This document shows positions 1 through 7,002 of a DNA stretch of 7,934 bases, one piece after another. Source of the DNA: JAFGIT01 sp016929465 [NCBI: Candidatus Coatesbacteria bacterium] (GTDB lineage: Bacteria; B130-G9); the NCBI GenBank assembly GCA_016929465.1, contig JAFGIT010000227.1:1-7934 (forward strand), given 5' to 3'. The position numbers were made by a program, and so were the translations under genes. The notes under the pieces were generated by a model that saw only the letters and a list, made by a program, of their open reading frames with translations, had not been told where the DNA came from and did no database searches. The first letter of the stretch is position 1, and every line of letters begins with the position of its first letter.

Positions 1-599
1 ACGTTGCCCTCGAAGTCGGAGAGAGTGTCGAATGAATACTCCGGTCCAGGCAGGAATTCCTGCAGGACGGGATTCTCTATTCTCTCGAGATAGAACTCGA
101 GCTCTTCGTAGTTGTCGATCCTGTGAATCCCCTTCCCCCCTATCCCTCGCCGAGGTTTTATCAATAGCGGCCAGTCAGGCTCCTGGGGCAGTTCATCAGG
201 AAGCCAGGTGCGGGGCGTCGGGATGCTTTGTTCGATAAAGAATTGATATGTCAGGTGCTTGTCATCACAGATCGCGATGGTCTCCGGACTCGACACGACC
301 GCAGTGATACCGGAGGCGAGAAGCCGCTCTCGATGCGCGGCAAGGAAGGGCAGGTCCTTATCGATCGAGGGCACAATCGCCGAGATTCGGTGCCTCTCAC
401 ACAGCCCTTCGAGGCGGTCGATGAAGCCCGGCGAATCGAGCGGCGGAACAATCTCTAAATGGTCGCTCTGGAATAGCGCCGCAGAAAGCGGAGACATGTC
501 GGCGGCGACGACCTTCCCGCCGCCAAGCTCAGCTAGCGCAGCCTGAAATGCCTTCACTAAATCCGCACGCCAATTGGCGCTCAGAATTAGTATGTTCAT
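1..599 (-). CDS. ATP-grasp enzyme, CarB-like (partial, C-terminus off the left edge)
   Basis: Reading leftward from the ATG at 599 gives 199 codons with no stop before the window edge. The N-terminus (MNILILSANWR) looks like the opening strand of the pre-ATP-grasp fold. PSIDKDL at about 77-83 matches the usual acidic motif of that domain. PLLIKPRRGIGGKGI at about 144-158 is the lysine- and glycine-rich nucleotide-binding loop, and LQEFLPGPEYSFDTL at about 179-193 is the following conserved strand of the carbamoyl-phosphate synthase large-chain-like family. Such enzymes join a carboxylate to an amine or thiol through an acyl-phosphate; the substrate cannot be told from this part. Family members usually exceed 300 residues, so roughly the last third or more is missing. 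The ATG has no good ribosome binding site nearby. An in-frame TTG at 617, six codons upstream, has AGGA seven bases before it (625-628) and is a real alternative start. Family sure, function open. Confidence 0.85.
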   Translation of the reverse strand, partial: MNILILSANWRADLVKAFQAALAELGGGKVVAADMSPLSAALFQSDHLEIVPPLDSPGFIDRLEGLCERHRISAIVPSIDKDLPFLAAHRERLLASGITAVVSSPETIAICDDKHLTYQFFIEQSIPTPRTWLPDELPQEPDWPLLIKPRRGIGGKGIHRIDNYEELEFYLERIENPVLQEFLPGPEYSFDTLSDFEGN

Positions 600-626
600 C
601 TTAGTAGTATCCGACAAATTCCTGTC

Positions 627-737
627 CTAATCCTGACTGAGTCGGTGGGCAATTGTGCGGGAGTCCCCAAATAAGCGCAGATCTTGCCCAGCGAGAGTTT
701 TCGCCGTGTTCGCCAAATCGCTCCCAATGGATAGCAC
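627..737 (-). CDS. possible 36-codon ORF or remnant, unidentified
   Basis: A GTG at 737 opens a 36-codon frame ending at TAG 627-629. Its G is the last base of the hicB stop (TAGTG), an arrangement seen in coupled genes. The translation includes the stretch DLRLFGDSRTIAHRLSQD, which I do not recognise. It does not resemble HicA, the toxin normally paired with HicB. It could be a tiny coupled gene, the tail of a decayed gene, or chance. Weakly supported. Confidence 0.2.
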   Translation of the reverse strand: MLSIGSDLANTAKTLAGQDLRLFGDSRTIAHRLSQD

Positions 738-920
738 TATGTGGCAGCCTCGCGGCAAGCCAATTCGCGATTCGCTTCCAGAACGAGTTTTATCGCCTCA
801 CGGAGGTTGCTGCGCGTCTCATCGAGTGTCCTTCCCTGAGTATTGGTTCCCGGCAGTTCTTCCGCGTACCCTATCCACCCAATCACCCTCTTGCTCGAAC
901 ACCGCTGTAAATCTATCCAT
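737..920 (-). pseudogene. hicB: hicB-like antitoxin gene, frameshifted
   Basis: From the ATG at 920 the frame reads MDRFTAVFEQEGDWV (878-876 is the last codon) and then leaves the family. Skipping one G at 875 restores IGYAEELPGTNTQGRT, followed by LDETRSNLREAIKLVLEANRELA and a stop at 737-739. The joined product, about 60 residues, is a textbook small HicB (UPF0150-type) fold: a first strand, then the ELPG.NTQG turn, then a helix. In intact systems HicB binds and neutralises the mRNA-cleaving toxin HicA. A good ribosome binding site, GGGAGAG, sits eight bases before the ATG. The gene is 64 bases downstream of recA on the same strand. No hicA is visible on either side, and the C-terminal tail after EANREL is shorter than usual, so this looks like an orphan decaying gene. 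A sequencing error at 875 or a programmed frameshift are the alternatives; no classical slippery run is present. Confidence 0.8.
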
Positions 921-984
921 GCGCTAATCTCTCCCTAAATCAGAGCCTTCCTATCCTTGATGTATAAGTCATTTATCGGTGAAA

Positions 985-2034
<1,050 letters not shown>

Positions 2035-2044
2035 CTCTGTCTTT

Positions 2045-2050
2045 TCCTCT
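2045..2050 (-). promoter_or_regulatory. ribosome binding site deciding the recA start
   Basis: AGAGGA lies ten bases before the ATG at 2034 and downstream of the rmlA stop (2057-2059). It supports the 349-residue RecA over the longer frame that begins inside rmlA. Confidence 0.6.
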
Positions 2051-2056
2051 TTCTGG

Positions 2057-3121
2057 TTAAATGAGTCCGACTTCGCTGTTATCACCGAGAACGAACCGCA
2101 AGGCCTTGGGCTTCGCGTCGCTTCTGCCTATACGAACGTCACGGCCGATTAGACTGTCCTCGATCCTGACGCCAACGTTCTCGAGGCGGCAATTAGCGAG
2201 GACCACGCTGTGCTCAATCTCGGAGCCGATTATTTCTGTATCGAAATTAATGGAGGTGAACGAGCCTATATAAGAATCGACTATCTTTACGTTGCGCCCA
2301 ATGATGGCGGGCCCCCGAACTACGCTGTTGCGTATCTCGCATCCAGCCTCGAGCACCACCTTCCCGACGATTTCGGACTTGGAATCGACTGTCCCGTCGC
2401 ACCTGGGCTTCAGAGAATCCAGCACGAGCCGGTTCGCCTCGAGGAGGTCCTCGACATTCCCGGTGTCCTTCCACCACCCGGTTATCGTGTGCGGATTGAC
2501 CGTGAAGCCCTTATCCATCAGATATTGAATCGCATCCGTTATCTCGAGCTCGTTGCGGAACGACGGCTTGATGCTCCTGGCCGCGTCGAAGATGTTCTTG
2601 TCGAAGAGATAGACACCGACGAGAGCGAGGTCGCTCTTCGGCTCCTTGGGCTTCTCCACAAGCCTTACCACTCGCCCGTTCTCGAGCTCTGCAACACCGA
2701 AGTGAGAGGGATGCTTCACGTGCTCGAGCAGTATCTGGCAATGGGGAGCGTTCTTCTCGAATTCCTCGACGAAGCGCGACACCCCTTCTACGATCAGGTT
2801 GTCGCCGAGATACATTATGAACTTGTCGTCCTTCAGGAATTCCTCGGCTGTCAGAACAGCATGTGCGAGGCCAAGTGGGTCCGGCTGGTCTATGAACGTG
2901 AACTTCGCGCCGAATTTGGACCCATCGCCACATGCCTCGATGATCTCATCCCTCGTCTCGCCAACAATTATGCCTATATCAGTAATCCCGGCTGCAACAA
3001 TCGCCTCTATCCCATAGAAGAGGATGGGCTTGTTGGCAACTGGTATGAGCTGCTTCGCGTTCGTGTAGGTTATCGGCCGCAGCCTGGTTCCTTTTCCGCC
3101 GCTGAGTATCAATCCCTTCAT
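2057..3121 (-). CDS. rmlA: Glucose-1-phosphate thymidylyltransferase, long form with C-terminal beta-helix
   Basis: This enzyme joins glucose-1-phosphate and dTTP to make dTDP-glucose plus pyrophosphate, the first step toward dTDP-rhamnose and other deoxysugars for surface polysaccharides or glycosylated products. The nucleotide-binding signature [11 protein letters not shown] is at 8-18, the metal-binding LGDN at 105-108, the sugar-binding VEKP at 155-158 and GWWKDTG at 215-221. After residue 245 the chain carries hexapeptide-like repeats ([19 protein letters not shown], then [12 protein letters not shown], then DSYIGSF), a left-handed beta-helix. With 354 residues it belongs to the long RmlA type rather than the roughly 290-residue enterobacterial RfbA. 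A related nucleotidyltransferase using another NTP or sugar cannot be excluded. The start ATG has AGGA eleven bases upstream. No rmlB, rmlC or rmlD lies in the window. recA follows 22 bases after the stop, so the two probably share a transcript. Confidence 0.92.
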   Translation of the reverse strand: MKGLILSGGKGTRLRPITYTNAKQLIPVANKPILFYGIEAIVAAGITDIGIIVGETRDEIIEACGDGSKFGAKFTFIDQPDPLGLAHAVLTAEEFLKDDKFIMYLGDNLIVEGVSRFVEEFEKNAPHCQILLEHVKHPSHFGVAELENGRVVRLVEKPKEPKSDLALVGVYLFDKNIFDAARSIKPSFRNELEITDAIQYLMDKGFTVNPHTITGWWKDTGNVEDLLEANRLVLDSLKPRCDGTVDSKSEIVGKVVLEAGCEIRNSVVRGPAIIGRNVKIVDSYIGSFTSINFDTEIIGSEIEHSVVLANCRLENVGVRIEDSLIGRDVRIGRSDAKPKALRFVLGDNSEVGLI

Positions 3122-3146
3122 GTGCCTGTTTTTCCTATTCTTAATT

Positions 3147-3165
3147 GGCGGAGTCAGTCTCCGCC
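3147..3165. repeat. short inverted repeat (hairpin) before rmlA
   Basis: GGCGGAG and CTCCGCC pair over seven bases around the five-base loop TCAGT. It sits 26 bases before the rmlA start and so would fold in the 5' leader. No T-run follows on either strand, so it is not a standard Rho-independent terminator. It may act on mRNA stability or initiation, or be chance. Confidence 0.5.
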
Positions 3166-3239
3166 TGGCGTCATTATTCCAGATAATCCTAAGATATTAG
3201 GTTATAGAAATCCACGCAAGCTCCGAGATCGCATGATTC

Positions 3240-3255
3240 GTCCCTATATAGGGAC
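3240..3255. promoter_or_regulatory. perfect 16-bp palindrome, possible operator
   Basis: GTCCCTATATAGGGAC reads identically on both strands and stops there, since the flanking bases do not pair. There is no T-tract on either side, so it is not a normal terminator. Its AT centre and GC-rich arms are like a binding site for a dimeric regulator. It lies about 120 bases before rmlA and 50 after A1. Operator function is inference. Confidence 0.4.
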
Positions 3256-3305
3256 ATAAGAGGGGAAAACAGGCGAGAAAGAAAGAAATTCGACGAGGAG
3301 TCTTC

Positions 3306-3962
3306 TTAGTCGAAGATGAATTTCCAGGTACCGATTATCCAATCCTTGTACAGGAAATTAACTCGGCCGATCAGGAGCGATACGCGTGCCATGACCGTGT
3401 AACCGAACGAGGCGCCGAAGCCGAGCATCAGGAATACGATGCCCACTCTAGCGGTTCCACCCAGAAAGCCCTTGTGTTCTTTTGAGAAGAAGAAGAAGAC
3501 AAGAGTGGCAATTGTCCCTACGAGGATAACGAAACTGCAGAAACCTACCCACAGGCTCTCCTGGTCAAGGAAGTTCATCATCGAGGCTTTCGTCTGCTCG
3601 ATTATTCTCGCCTCGATTGTATATGGGATCGCGGTGCCACAGGATATGCCCATCATAAGAGCGATCGCGAAGCGGCTCATCCAGTTATATTTGCGGCTAA
3701 TGCGCAGAAGGAATAAAAGACCAAGGAAGAGCGGGATGATGCGCAGCAGGTTAATCGGTTCTTCGGGCGTCTTGCGAAGAGGATCGAATAGGTAGGGATG
3801 AAGGCCCTCAAACCAATTGATCACGAAGACATAGCCGACTGAGACGCCGACAACAAGGTGCTCCGCGATTTTGTAGAAGACATTATCTTTATAAAGGAAG
3901 GAATAAATGCTCAGCGTAAGATACGCCGCGATCCATACCCAGAACAGCTCAACCGGCGTCAT
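3306..3962 (-). CDS. A1: polytopic membrane protein of unknown function
   Basis: I do not recognise a named family. The 218-residue protein has about six hydrophobic segments (near 7-23, 34-50, 70-87, 96-115, 137-158 and 170-195). It is a clear paralogue of A2 (7003-7725). Over A1 residues 8-49 my hand alignment gives about 31 of 42 identical, including FLYKDN, FYK and AEHLVVGVSVGY. FFFFSKEHKG at 156-165 and GFGASFGYTVMAR at 181-193 are shared exactly. KEHKG looks like a conserved basic loop between two membrane segments. Compared with A2 it lacks the extra N-terminal hydrophobic segment. Its ATG overlaps the B1 stop by four bases (ATGA), so it is probably coupled to B1, with GGGGGA just upstream. 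It ends the D-C-B1-A1 series. I infer a subunit of a membrane complex with B, C and D, with no enzymatic motif to suggest chemistry. Confidence 0.9.
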   Translation of the reverse strand: MTPVELFWVWIAAYLTLSIYSFLYKDNVFYKIAEHLVVGVSVGYVFVINWFEGLHPYLFDPLRKTPEEPINLLRIIPLFLGLLFLLRISRKYNWMSRFAIALMMGISCGTAIPYTIEARIIEQTKASMMNFLDQESLWVGFCSFVILVGTIATLVFFFFSKEHKGFLGGTARVGIVFLMLGFGASFGYTVMARVSLLIGRVNFLYKDWIIGTWKFIFD

Positions 3963-4831
3963 GACGTTCCCCCAGTGCGTTCGTGACCAGCGGTCCGGGA
4001 TCCAGTCAGCTCTTCTCGCCGAATGGCGAAATAAGCGATGTTACCGACAATGATCAGGACGATTATAAGGATATGGACAATTGACTGGGCGTCCATGCCG
4101 ATTGTGGCGTCCGCCGGAACGCCAATCAGTTTCTCGTATTCCGCTGCCCCGCTCAGTCCGCCTAGCAACCCAACAAGCTGCCCCGTACTGAGGAATGGAT
4201 AGGCATCACTCGCCATGACTGCTGTAACTCCGGCGCCGACTTTACATCCATACTTCTGATAGGCGAACATTATCCAGCTTTCATAGATGGCCGACCCGGT
4301 GAAGTCCACCATCAGGGCTATGTCGTCATAGTTCGTGATATTCTTGGTGACCTCCATTTCAGAGATGGGCTTCCCATCTCCATCTGTCGGAAACGTCCCC
4401 TGAAAATCCTCACCGATCCCAAGCATCACCAATGAGACTCCTGGCTTATAGCCGAGATAAGCGTAATCCTTGCCATAGACAGCGTTGGGGAACTCCGCGG
4501 CAACAGTGCTAAGCGCGTCGCTCGCAAGTCCTGATCCCGTCGGGTACATATTCGTCATGATTACAGGAACACCTCTCTTAAAGCAGTGCCTCAGAACAGC
4601 CAATGTCATCGGCTGAAGCTCCGGCACGGTCGAGGGATCGTAGTCAATCGATATCAGAACCGGTTTGGCCCTACTCGGGATCTCGTCGATTGTGTTGTAG
4701 AGGTGCCTCGCGTGGTCGGTTACCTGAATCGGCAAGCCGAGTGGTATAATAAGCGGCGTAATGACAGCAGCGGCTACTAGAATGAAGACGATTCGTCTAT
4801 CCAGCCTAAGTAGGAAATGCCAGATCCCCAT
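3959..4831 (-). CDS. B1: bitopic membrane-anchored protein of unknown function
   Basis: The 290-residue protein has a basic start (LLRLDRR), a membrane segment at about 13-33, a large domain at about 35-248 and a second membrane segment at about 250-269, followed by RREE and a basic tail. By the positive-inside rule both ends are cytoplasmic and the domain is outside. Distinctive stretches are DYDPSTVPE at 63-71, YGKDYAYLGYKPG at 119-131, NYDDIALMVDFTGS at 167-180 and LLGGLSGAAEYE at 222-233. I recognise no catalytic motif or named family. The last 70 residues align with partial gene B2: about 40 of 53 identical by hand, including GMDAQSIVHIL. It starts 12 bases after the C stop, with AGAGG upstream of the ATG, and overlaps A1 by four bases. 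The position in the set argues for a structural or sensory subunit next to A1. The domain shares a motif order with the conserved domain of D (see findings). Confidence 0.9.
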   Translation of the reverse strand: MGIWHFLLRLDRRIVFILVAAAVITPLIIPLGLPIQVTDHARHLYNTIDEIPSRAKPVLISIDYDPSTVPELQPMTLAVLRHCFKRGVPVIMTNMYPTGSGLASDALSTVAAEFPNAVYGKDYAYLGYKPGVSLVMLGIGEDFQGTFPTDGDGKPISEMEVTKNITNYDDIALMVDFTGSAIYESWIMFAYQKYGCKVGAGVTAVMASDAYPFLSTGQLVGLLGGLSGAAEYEKLIGVPADATIGMDAQSIVHILIIVLIIVGNIAYFAIRREELTGSRTAGHERTGGTS

Positions 4832-4843
4832 TTGCGCCTACCT

Positions 4844-5530
4844 CTAGTCCTTCATACCCAAGTATGTCCGCTCGATACCGAGCATTATCTTCAATGCCGT
4901 AGAACTCATGCCCAGCCCCACACCAATCATTATTCCTCGCTTCGCTGCTGTATTCGGAACATCGAGAATCCAATTCGTGATCTCCGATATCCAGGGGATC
5001 ATCTGACCGAGTGGTACCCGCCCGAGCATAACGATCATGGCCGCAGCCAAAAGAAGCGTTGCCTCAAAAGTCCTCGCCTTAAAGGCGCGAAACGCCGCCG
5101 AAGCAATATAAAAAGCCAGCAGCGAGAACATCGTGGCCTGAATAGGGATCTGGATGTTCAAAAACAAATCCTGATAGTTGAAGGCGTTCTCCAGGTATAT
5201 AACAAAGGAATCCTGAATAGAGCCGGCCACGCTCTTGCCATGCAGGTAGGAGAAAAAGCCGTAGCGGGTCAACAGACCAGCAGCCATCATGTAGAACAAA
5301 GCCACAAGAGTTATTATACTAAATTGCCAGTTTGCCGACTTTCGCTTAAGCCTTGTCGTGTGGACTCTGACGAGGCTTATCAAGCCGATGAATAGAGCAA
5401 TGCACCCGATGATCCTACCCCAGGCAAGGGCGTTAGTATAGAACCAAGTCAGCGGCGGGATGAAGCTCTGGGCAAGCATCGCCACGCCAGCCACGAAGCA
5501 GATTATAAGCGGAACCTGCCTTCTCAGCAT
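4844..5530 (-). CDS. C: polytopic membrane protein of unknown function
   Basis: The 228-residue protein has about six hydrophobic segments (near 5-25, 38-55, 69-88, 125-147, 156-175 and 198-216) and no soluble domain of size. Basic clusters at RLKRKS (60-65) and FRAFKAR (147-153) suggest those loops face the cytoplasm. The stretch ATLLLAAAMIVMLGRVPLGQ at 157-176 is the most distinctive. I do not recognise the family. GGAG lies seven bases before the ATG. The gene follows D by 52 bases and precedes B1 by 12, so it sits inside one transcription unit. Unlike A and B it has only one copy in the window; a second copy could lie beyond the right edge. No transporter or enzyme signature is visible, so a role as membrane scaffold of a D-C-B-A complex is inference only. 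Confidence 0.88.
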   Translation of the reverse strand: MLRRQVPLIICFVAGVAMLAQSFIPPLTWFYTNALAWGRIIGCIALFIGLISLVRVHTTRLKRKSANWQFSIITLVALFYMMAAGLLTRYGFFSYLHGKSVAGSIQDSFVIYLENAFNYQDLFLNIQIPIQATMFSLLAFYIASAAFRAFKARTFEATLLLAAAMIVMLGRVPLGQMIPWISEITNWILDVPNTAAKRGIMIGVGLGMSSTALKIMLGIERTYLGMKD

Positions 5531-5582
5531 TCCGAAACTCCAGCCAATCCAGACACAATCGACATATTAGAAAATCCCCTGC

Positions 5583-6809
5583 CTACTTGAAAATCGTCAA
5601 AGGAACGTCAAACAGATTCTTGAATCCGTCATATCCCAGGTGGATTGTGATAAGACCAATCAGTATGCAGCCCATAAGAAAGACCTTCATCCAATCCTGG
5701 CCCTTCAGACTCCCCATAAGAAGAGGCGCTCTGCTTAGATAGGCGCTTGCCGCATACAACTCCTCGCCAATAAGAGTATAGTCACAGGCCGCTATGAAGA
5801 ACGGCAATTGGGCCACGGCGTCCGTTCCGGCTATCTGTATAGCACCGGTCGAAGCGCCGGTTTCCGCGAGGATGAGGGACTCTGCGTAGAACATCCCGAT
5901 AAATAGGTTTGTAGCAGGCCTCTCACGAACCATTATCCCATCAACGGCCGCGACGAACGCGAACTGATTCGTGGTCACATAGAACACGTCCTGCTCGTTA
6001 TAGGCATCGGGCTTGCCCGCTGCGAGGAAGCCCTCTCTAACAACTTCCTGGGCCACGGTCATGACGATCGGGTCATAATTGGGCACGATAACTCTTGTAT
6101 TGTATTCCGCGACAGTCCTTGCCACCCCGGAGAGTATGTTGAGCGATGCAATCGTGGCAACATCCGAAATGAAACTAATGCCCGGAACATAGAGGATCGG
6201 CTTGCCCATCTCGGTCGCGCGTCCGACTGCCTCGTCCAGGGCGTCCAGACCAGCAATCCTGCGAACGAAGAGGTCTTTGCCCTTCTTAGCGTGAAAGATA
6301 AAATAGAGTAGAAGTACCACATAGACCATAGTCACGATGAGCGTGTTCAGGCGACCGAGATTGAACCACTGTACCTTTGCCTGAACCGGCCCTATGGTCG
6401 TCGGTGTCGATACGCTCCCGATGTCCTTCGCGACGATCTGGTAGTAATAATCTATGTCGTTCTCGACGCCCTCGTCCGTAGCATCAGCTACACCTGCGGA
6501 AACAGTCTTGATTTCCTCAAAGGGGCCGTCGGGACTCGTCGAGCGACGTATCTCATATCCGACTACGTCATTCGCGCCCCCAGAATCATCGTACGAGAGC
6601 GTCCAAGAAAGGAGTATTGAGCCACCGTCATCATTGGGTGCGTCCTTCGCGGTCAGGTTCCTCGCTGGCGCTGGAGGAGGATCAGCTGCAAAACCTTCCA
6701 CTTGCGCTGTGGCTATCGAAACGAGAATGAAGATGGCGAGAGAAAGACAGGAAATTACTAGACACCTGCCGCAAATGATGCCCTGATGCATCCGTCTCGA
6801 GTTACCCAC
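5583..6809 (-). CDS. D: signal peptide, fibronectin type III domain and DUF6754-like membrane protein
   Basis: From the GTG at 6809 the product has 408 residues. A signal peptide or anchor spans about 14-40. A fibronectin type III domain follows at about 48-140 (PAPARNLTAKD opening, LLSWTLSYDD, VVGYEIRRS, then DYYYQIVAKD). A membrane segment lies at about 154-172 with basic FHAKKGKDLFVRR after it, then a conserved domain at about 178-365 and a last membrane segment near 375-395. That domain contains GKPILYVPG, VPNYDP, FYAESLILAETG and CDYTLIGEELYAASAYLS. It resembles what I recall as DUF6754, a family without known function; I could not check this. By charge, the FN3 domain is outside and the conserved domain inside. 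The start is uncertain: GTG 6809 has GGGAG eight bases upstream, while TTG 6824 and ATG 6791 are alternatives with poorer sites. A promoter lies about 120 bases upstream. It heads the D-C-B1-A1 series and probably provides its extracellular contact domain. Confidence 0.85.
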   Translation of the reverse strand: MGNSRRMHQGIICGRCLVISCLSLAIFILVSIATAQVEGFAADPPPAPARNLTAKDAPNDDGGSILLSWTLSYDDSGGANDVVGYEIRRSTSPDGPFEEIKTVSAGVADATDEGVENDIDYYYQIVAKDIGSVSTPTTIGPVQAKVQWFNLGRLNTLIVTMVYVVLLLYFIFHAKKGKDLFVRRIAGLDALDEAVGRATEMGKPILYVPGISFISDVATIASLNILSGVARTVAEYNTRVIVPNYDPIVMTVAQEVVREGFLAAGKPDAYNEQDVFYVTTNQFAFVAAVDGIMVRERPATNLFIGMFYAESLILAETGASTGAIQIAGTDAVAQLPFFIAACDYTLIGEELYAASAYLSRAPLLMGSLKGQDWMKVFLMGCILIGLITIHLGYDGFKNLFDVPLTIFK

Positions 6810-6817
6810 TAAAGGAA

Positions 6818-6822
6818 CTCCC
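6818..6822 (-). promoter_or_regulatory. ribosome binding site deciding the start of D
   Basis: GGGAG is eight bases before the GTG at 6809, the best-placed site among the candidate starts of D. The ATG at 6791 and TTG at 6824 lack a comparable site. Confidence 0.5.
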
Positions 6823-6926
6823 AACCAATCACATGTGTCATCGACATTCCTTATCTTAAGACCAAATTTGCTTTAGCGCGGGTGAATTCCGCCTTTAGAA
6901 GCCTGATCCAGGCTAATCACAATATT

Positions 6927-6956
6927 AGTATGCCATACGCTAATTCGGCATGTCAA
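6927..6956 (-). promoter_or_regulatory. sigma70-type promoter for D-C-B1-A1
   Basis: On the minus strand a perfect TTGACA (-35, 6951-6956) is followed by an 18-base spacer and CATACT (-10, 6927-6932; four of six consensus bases). Transcription would begin near 6920, leaving a leader of about 110 bases before D. The spacer is bounded by the dyad ATGCC/GGCAT, which touches both boxes and could be an operator. Confidence 0.55.
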
Positions 6957-7002
6957 GCAAAAACTACTGCGTGGAAACCTCAAAGGGAGATGGGCAATAA
7001 GA

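Larger units (their letters stand above)
3122..3305. other. intergenic region between A1 and rmlA
   Basis: This 184-base gap separates the end of the membrane set from rmlA-recA. On the minus strand it begins with a pyrimidine-rich tract (about 3258-3290, containing three TTTC units). Next come a perfect 16-bp palindrome (3240-3255), a smaller dyad CCTAA-GATA-TTAGG (3188-3201) and the hairpin at 3147-3165. A weak promoter candidate for rmlA is TTGCGT, a 17-base spacer, then TATCTT, whose -10 box overlaps the CCTAA/TTAGG dyad. No clear intrinsic terminator is visible after A1. I see no gene here. Confidence 0.6.
6810..7002. other. intergenic region between A2 and D
   Basis: This roughly 190-base gap splits the membrane set into two transcription units. 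It holds the promoter at 6927-6956 and a small hairpin (AGCCTG-ATC-CAGGCT, 6900-6914) that would lie close to the expected transcription start of D. No clear terminator for A2 is seen, so some read-through from the upstream unit is possible. I find no gene. Confidence 0.55.

Noticed and set aside
228-546. Short open frames on the plus strand, and one on the minus strand in another frame, within the ATP-grasp gene
   Set aside because: The minus frame from 599 has ATP-grasp motifs along this stretch, so these are shadows.
653-927. Two plus-strand open frames over 653-927
   Set aside because: They lie opposite the hicB remnant, which gives a clear family match in the minus direction. The plus products match nothing.
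2035-2085. N-terminal extension of RecA by 17 residues
   Set aside because: It would overlap the end of rmlA and adds residues not typical of RecA, whereas the ATG at 2034 has a ribosome binding site and the standard N-terminus.
3240-3255. Palindrome as an intrinsic terminator for A1
   Set aside because: Neither strand has a T-tract after the stem, and the centre leaves only a short GC stem.
2210-3259. 349-codon open frame on the plus strand opposite rmlA
   Set aside because: It mirrors rmlA, whose motifs are unmistakable. No domain is visible in the antisense product.
3484-3500. GAA/GAAG-type trinucleotide repeat, also seen near 7166-7182
   Set aside because: It simply encodes the run of four phenylalanines conserved in A1 and A2, not an independent repeat element.
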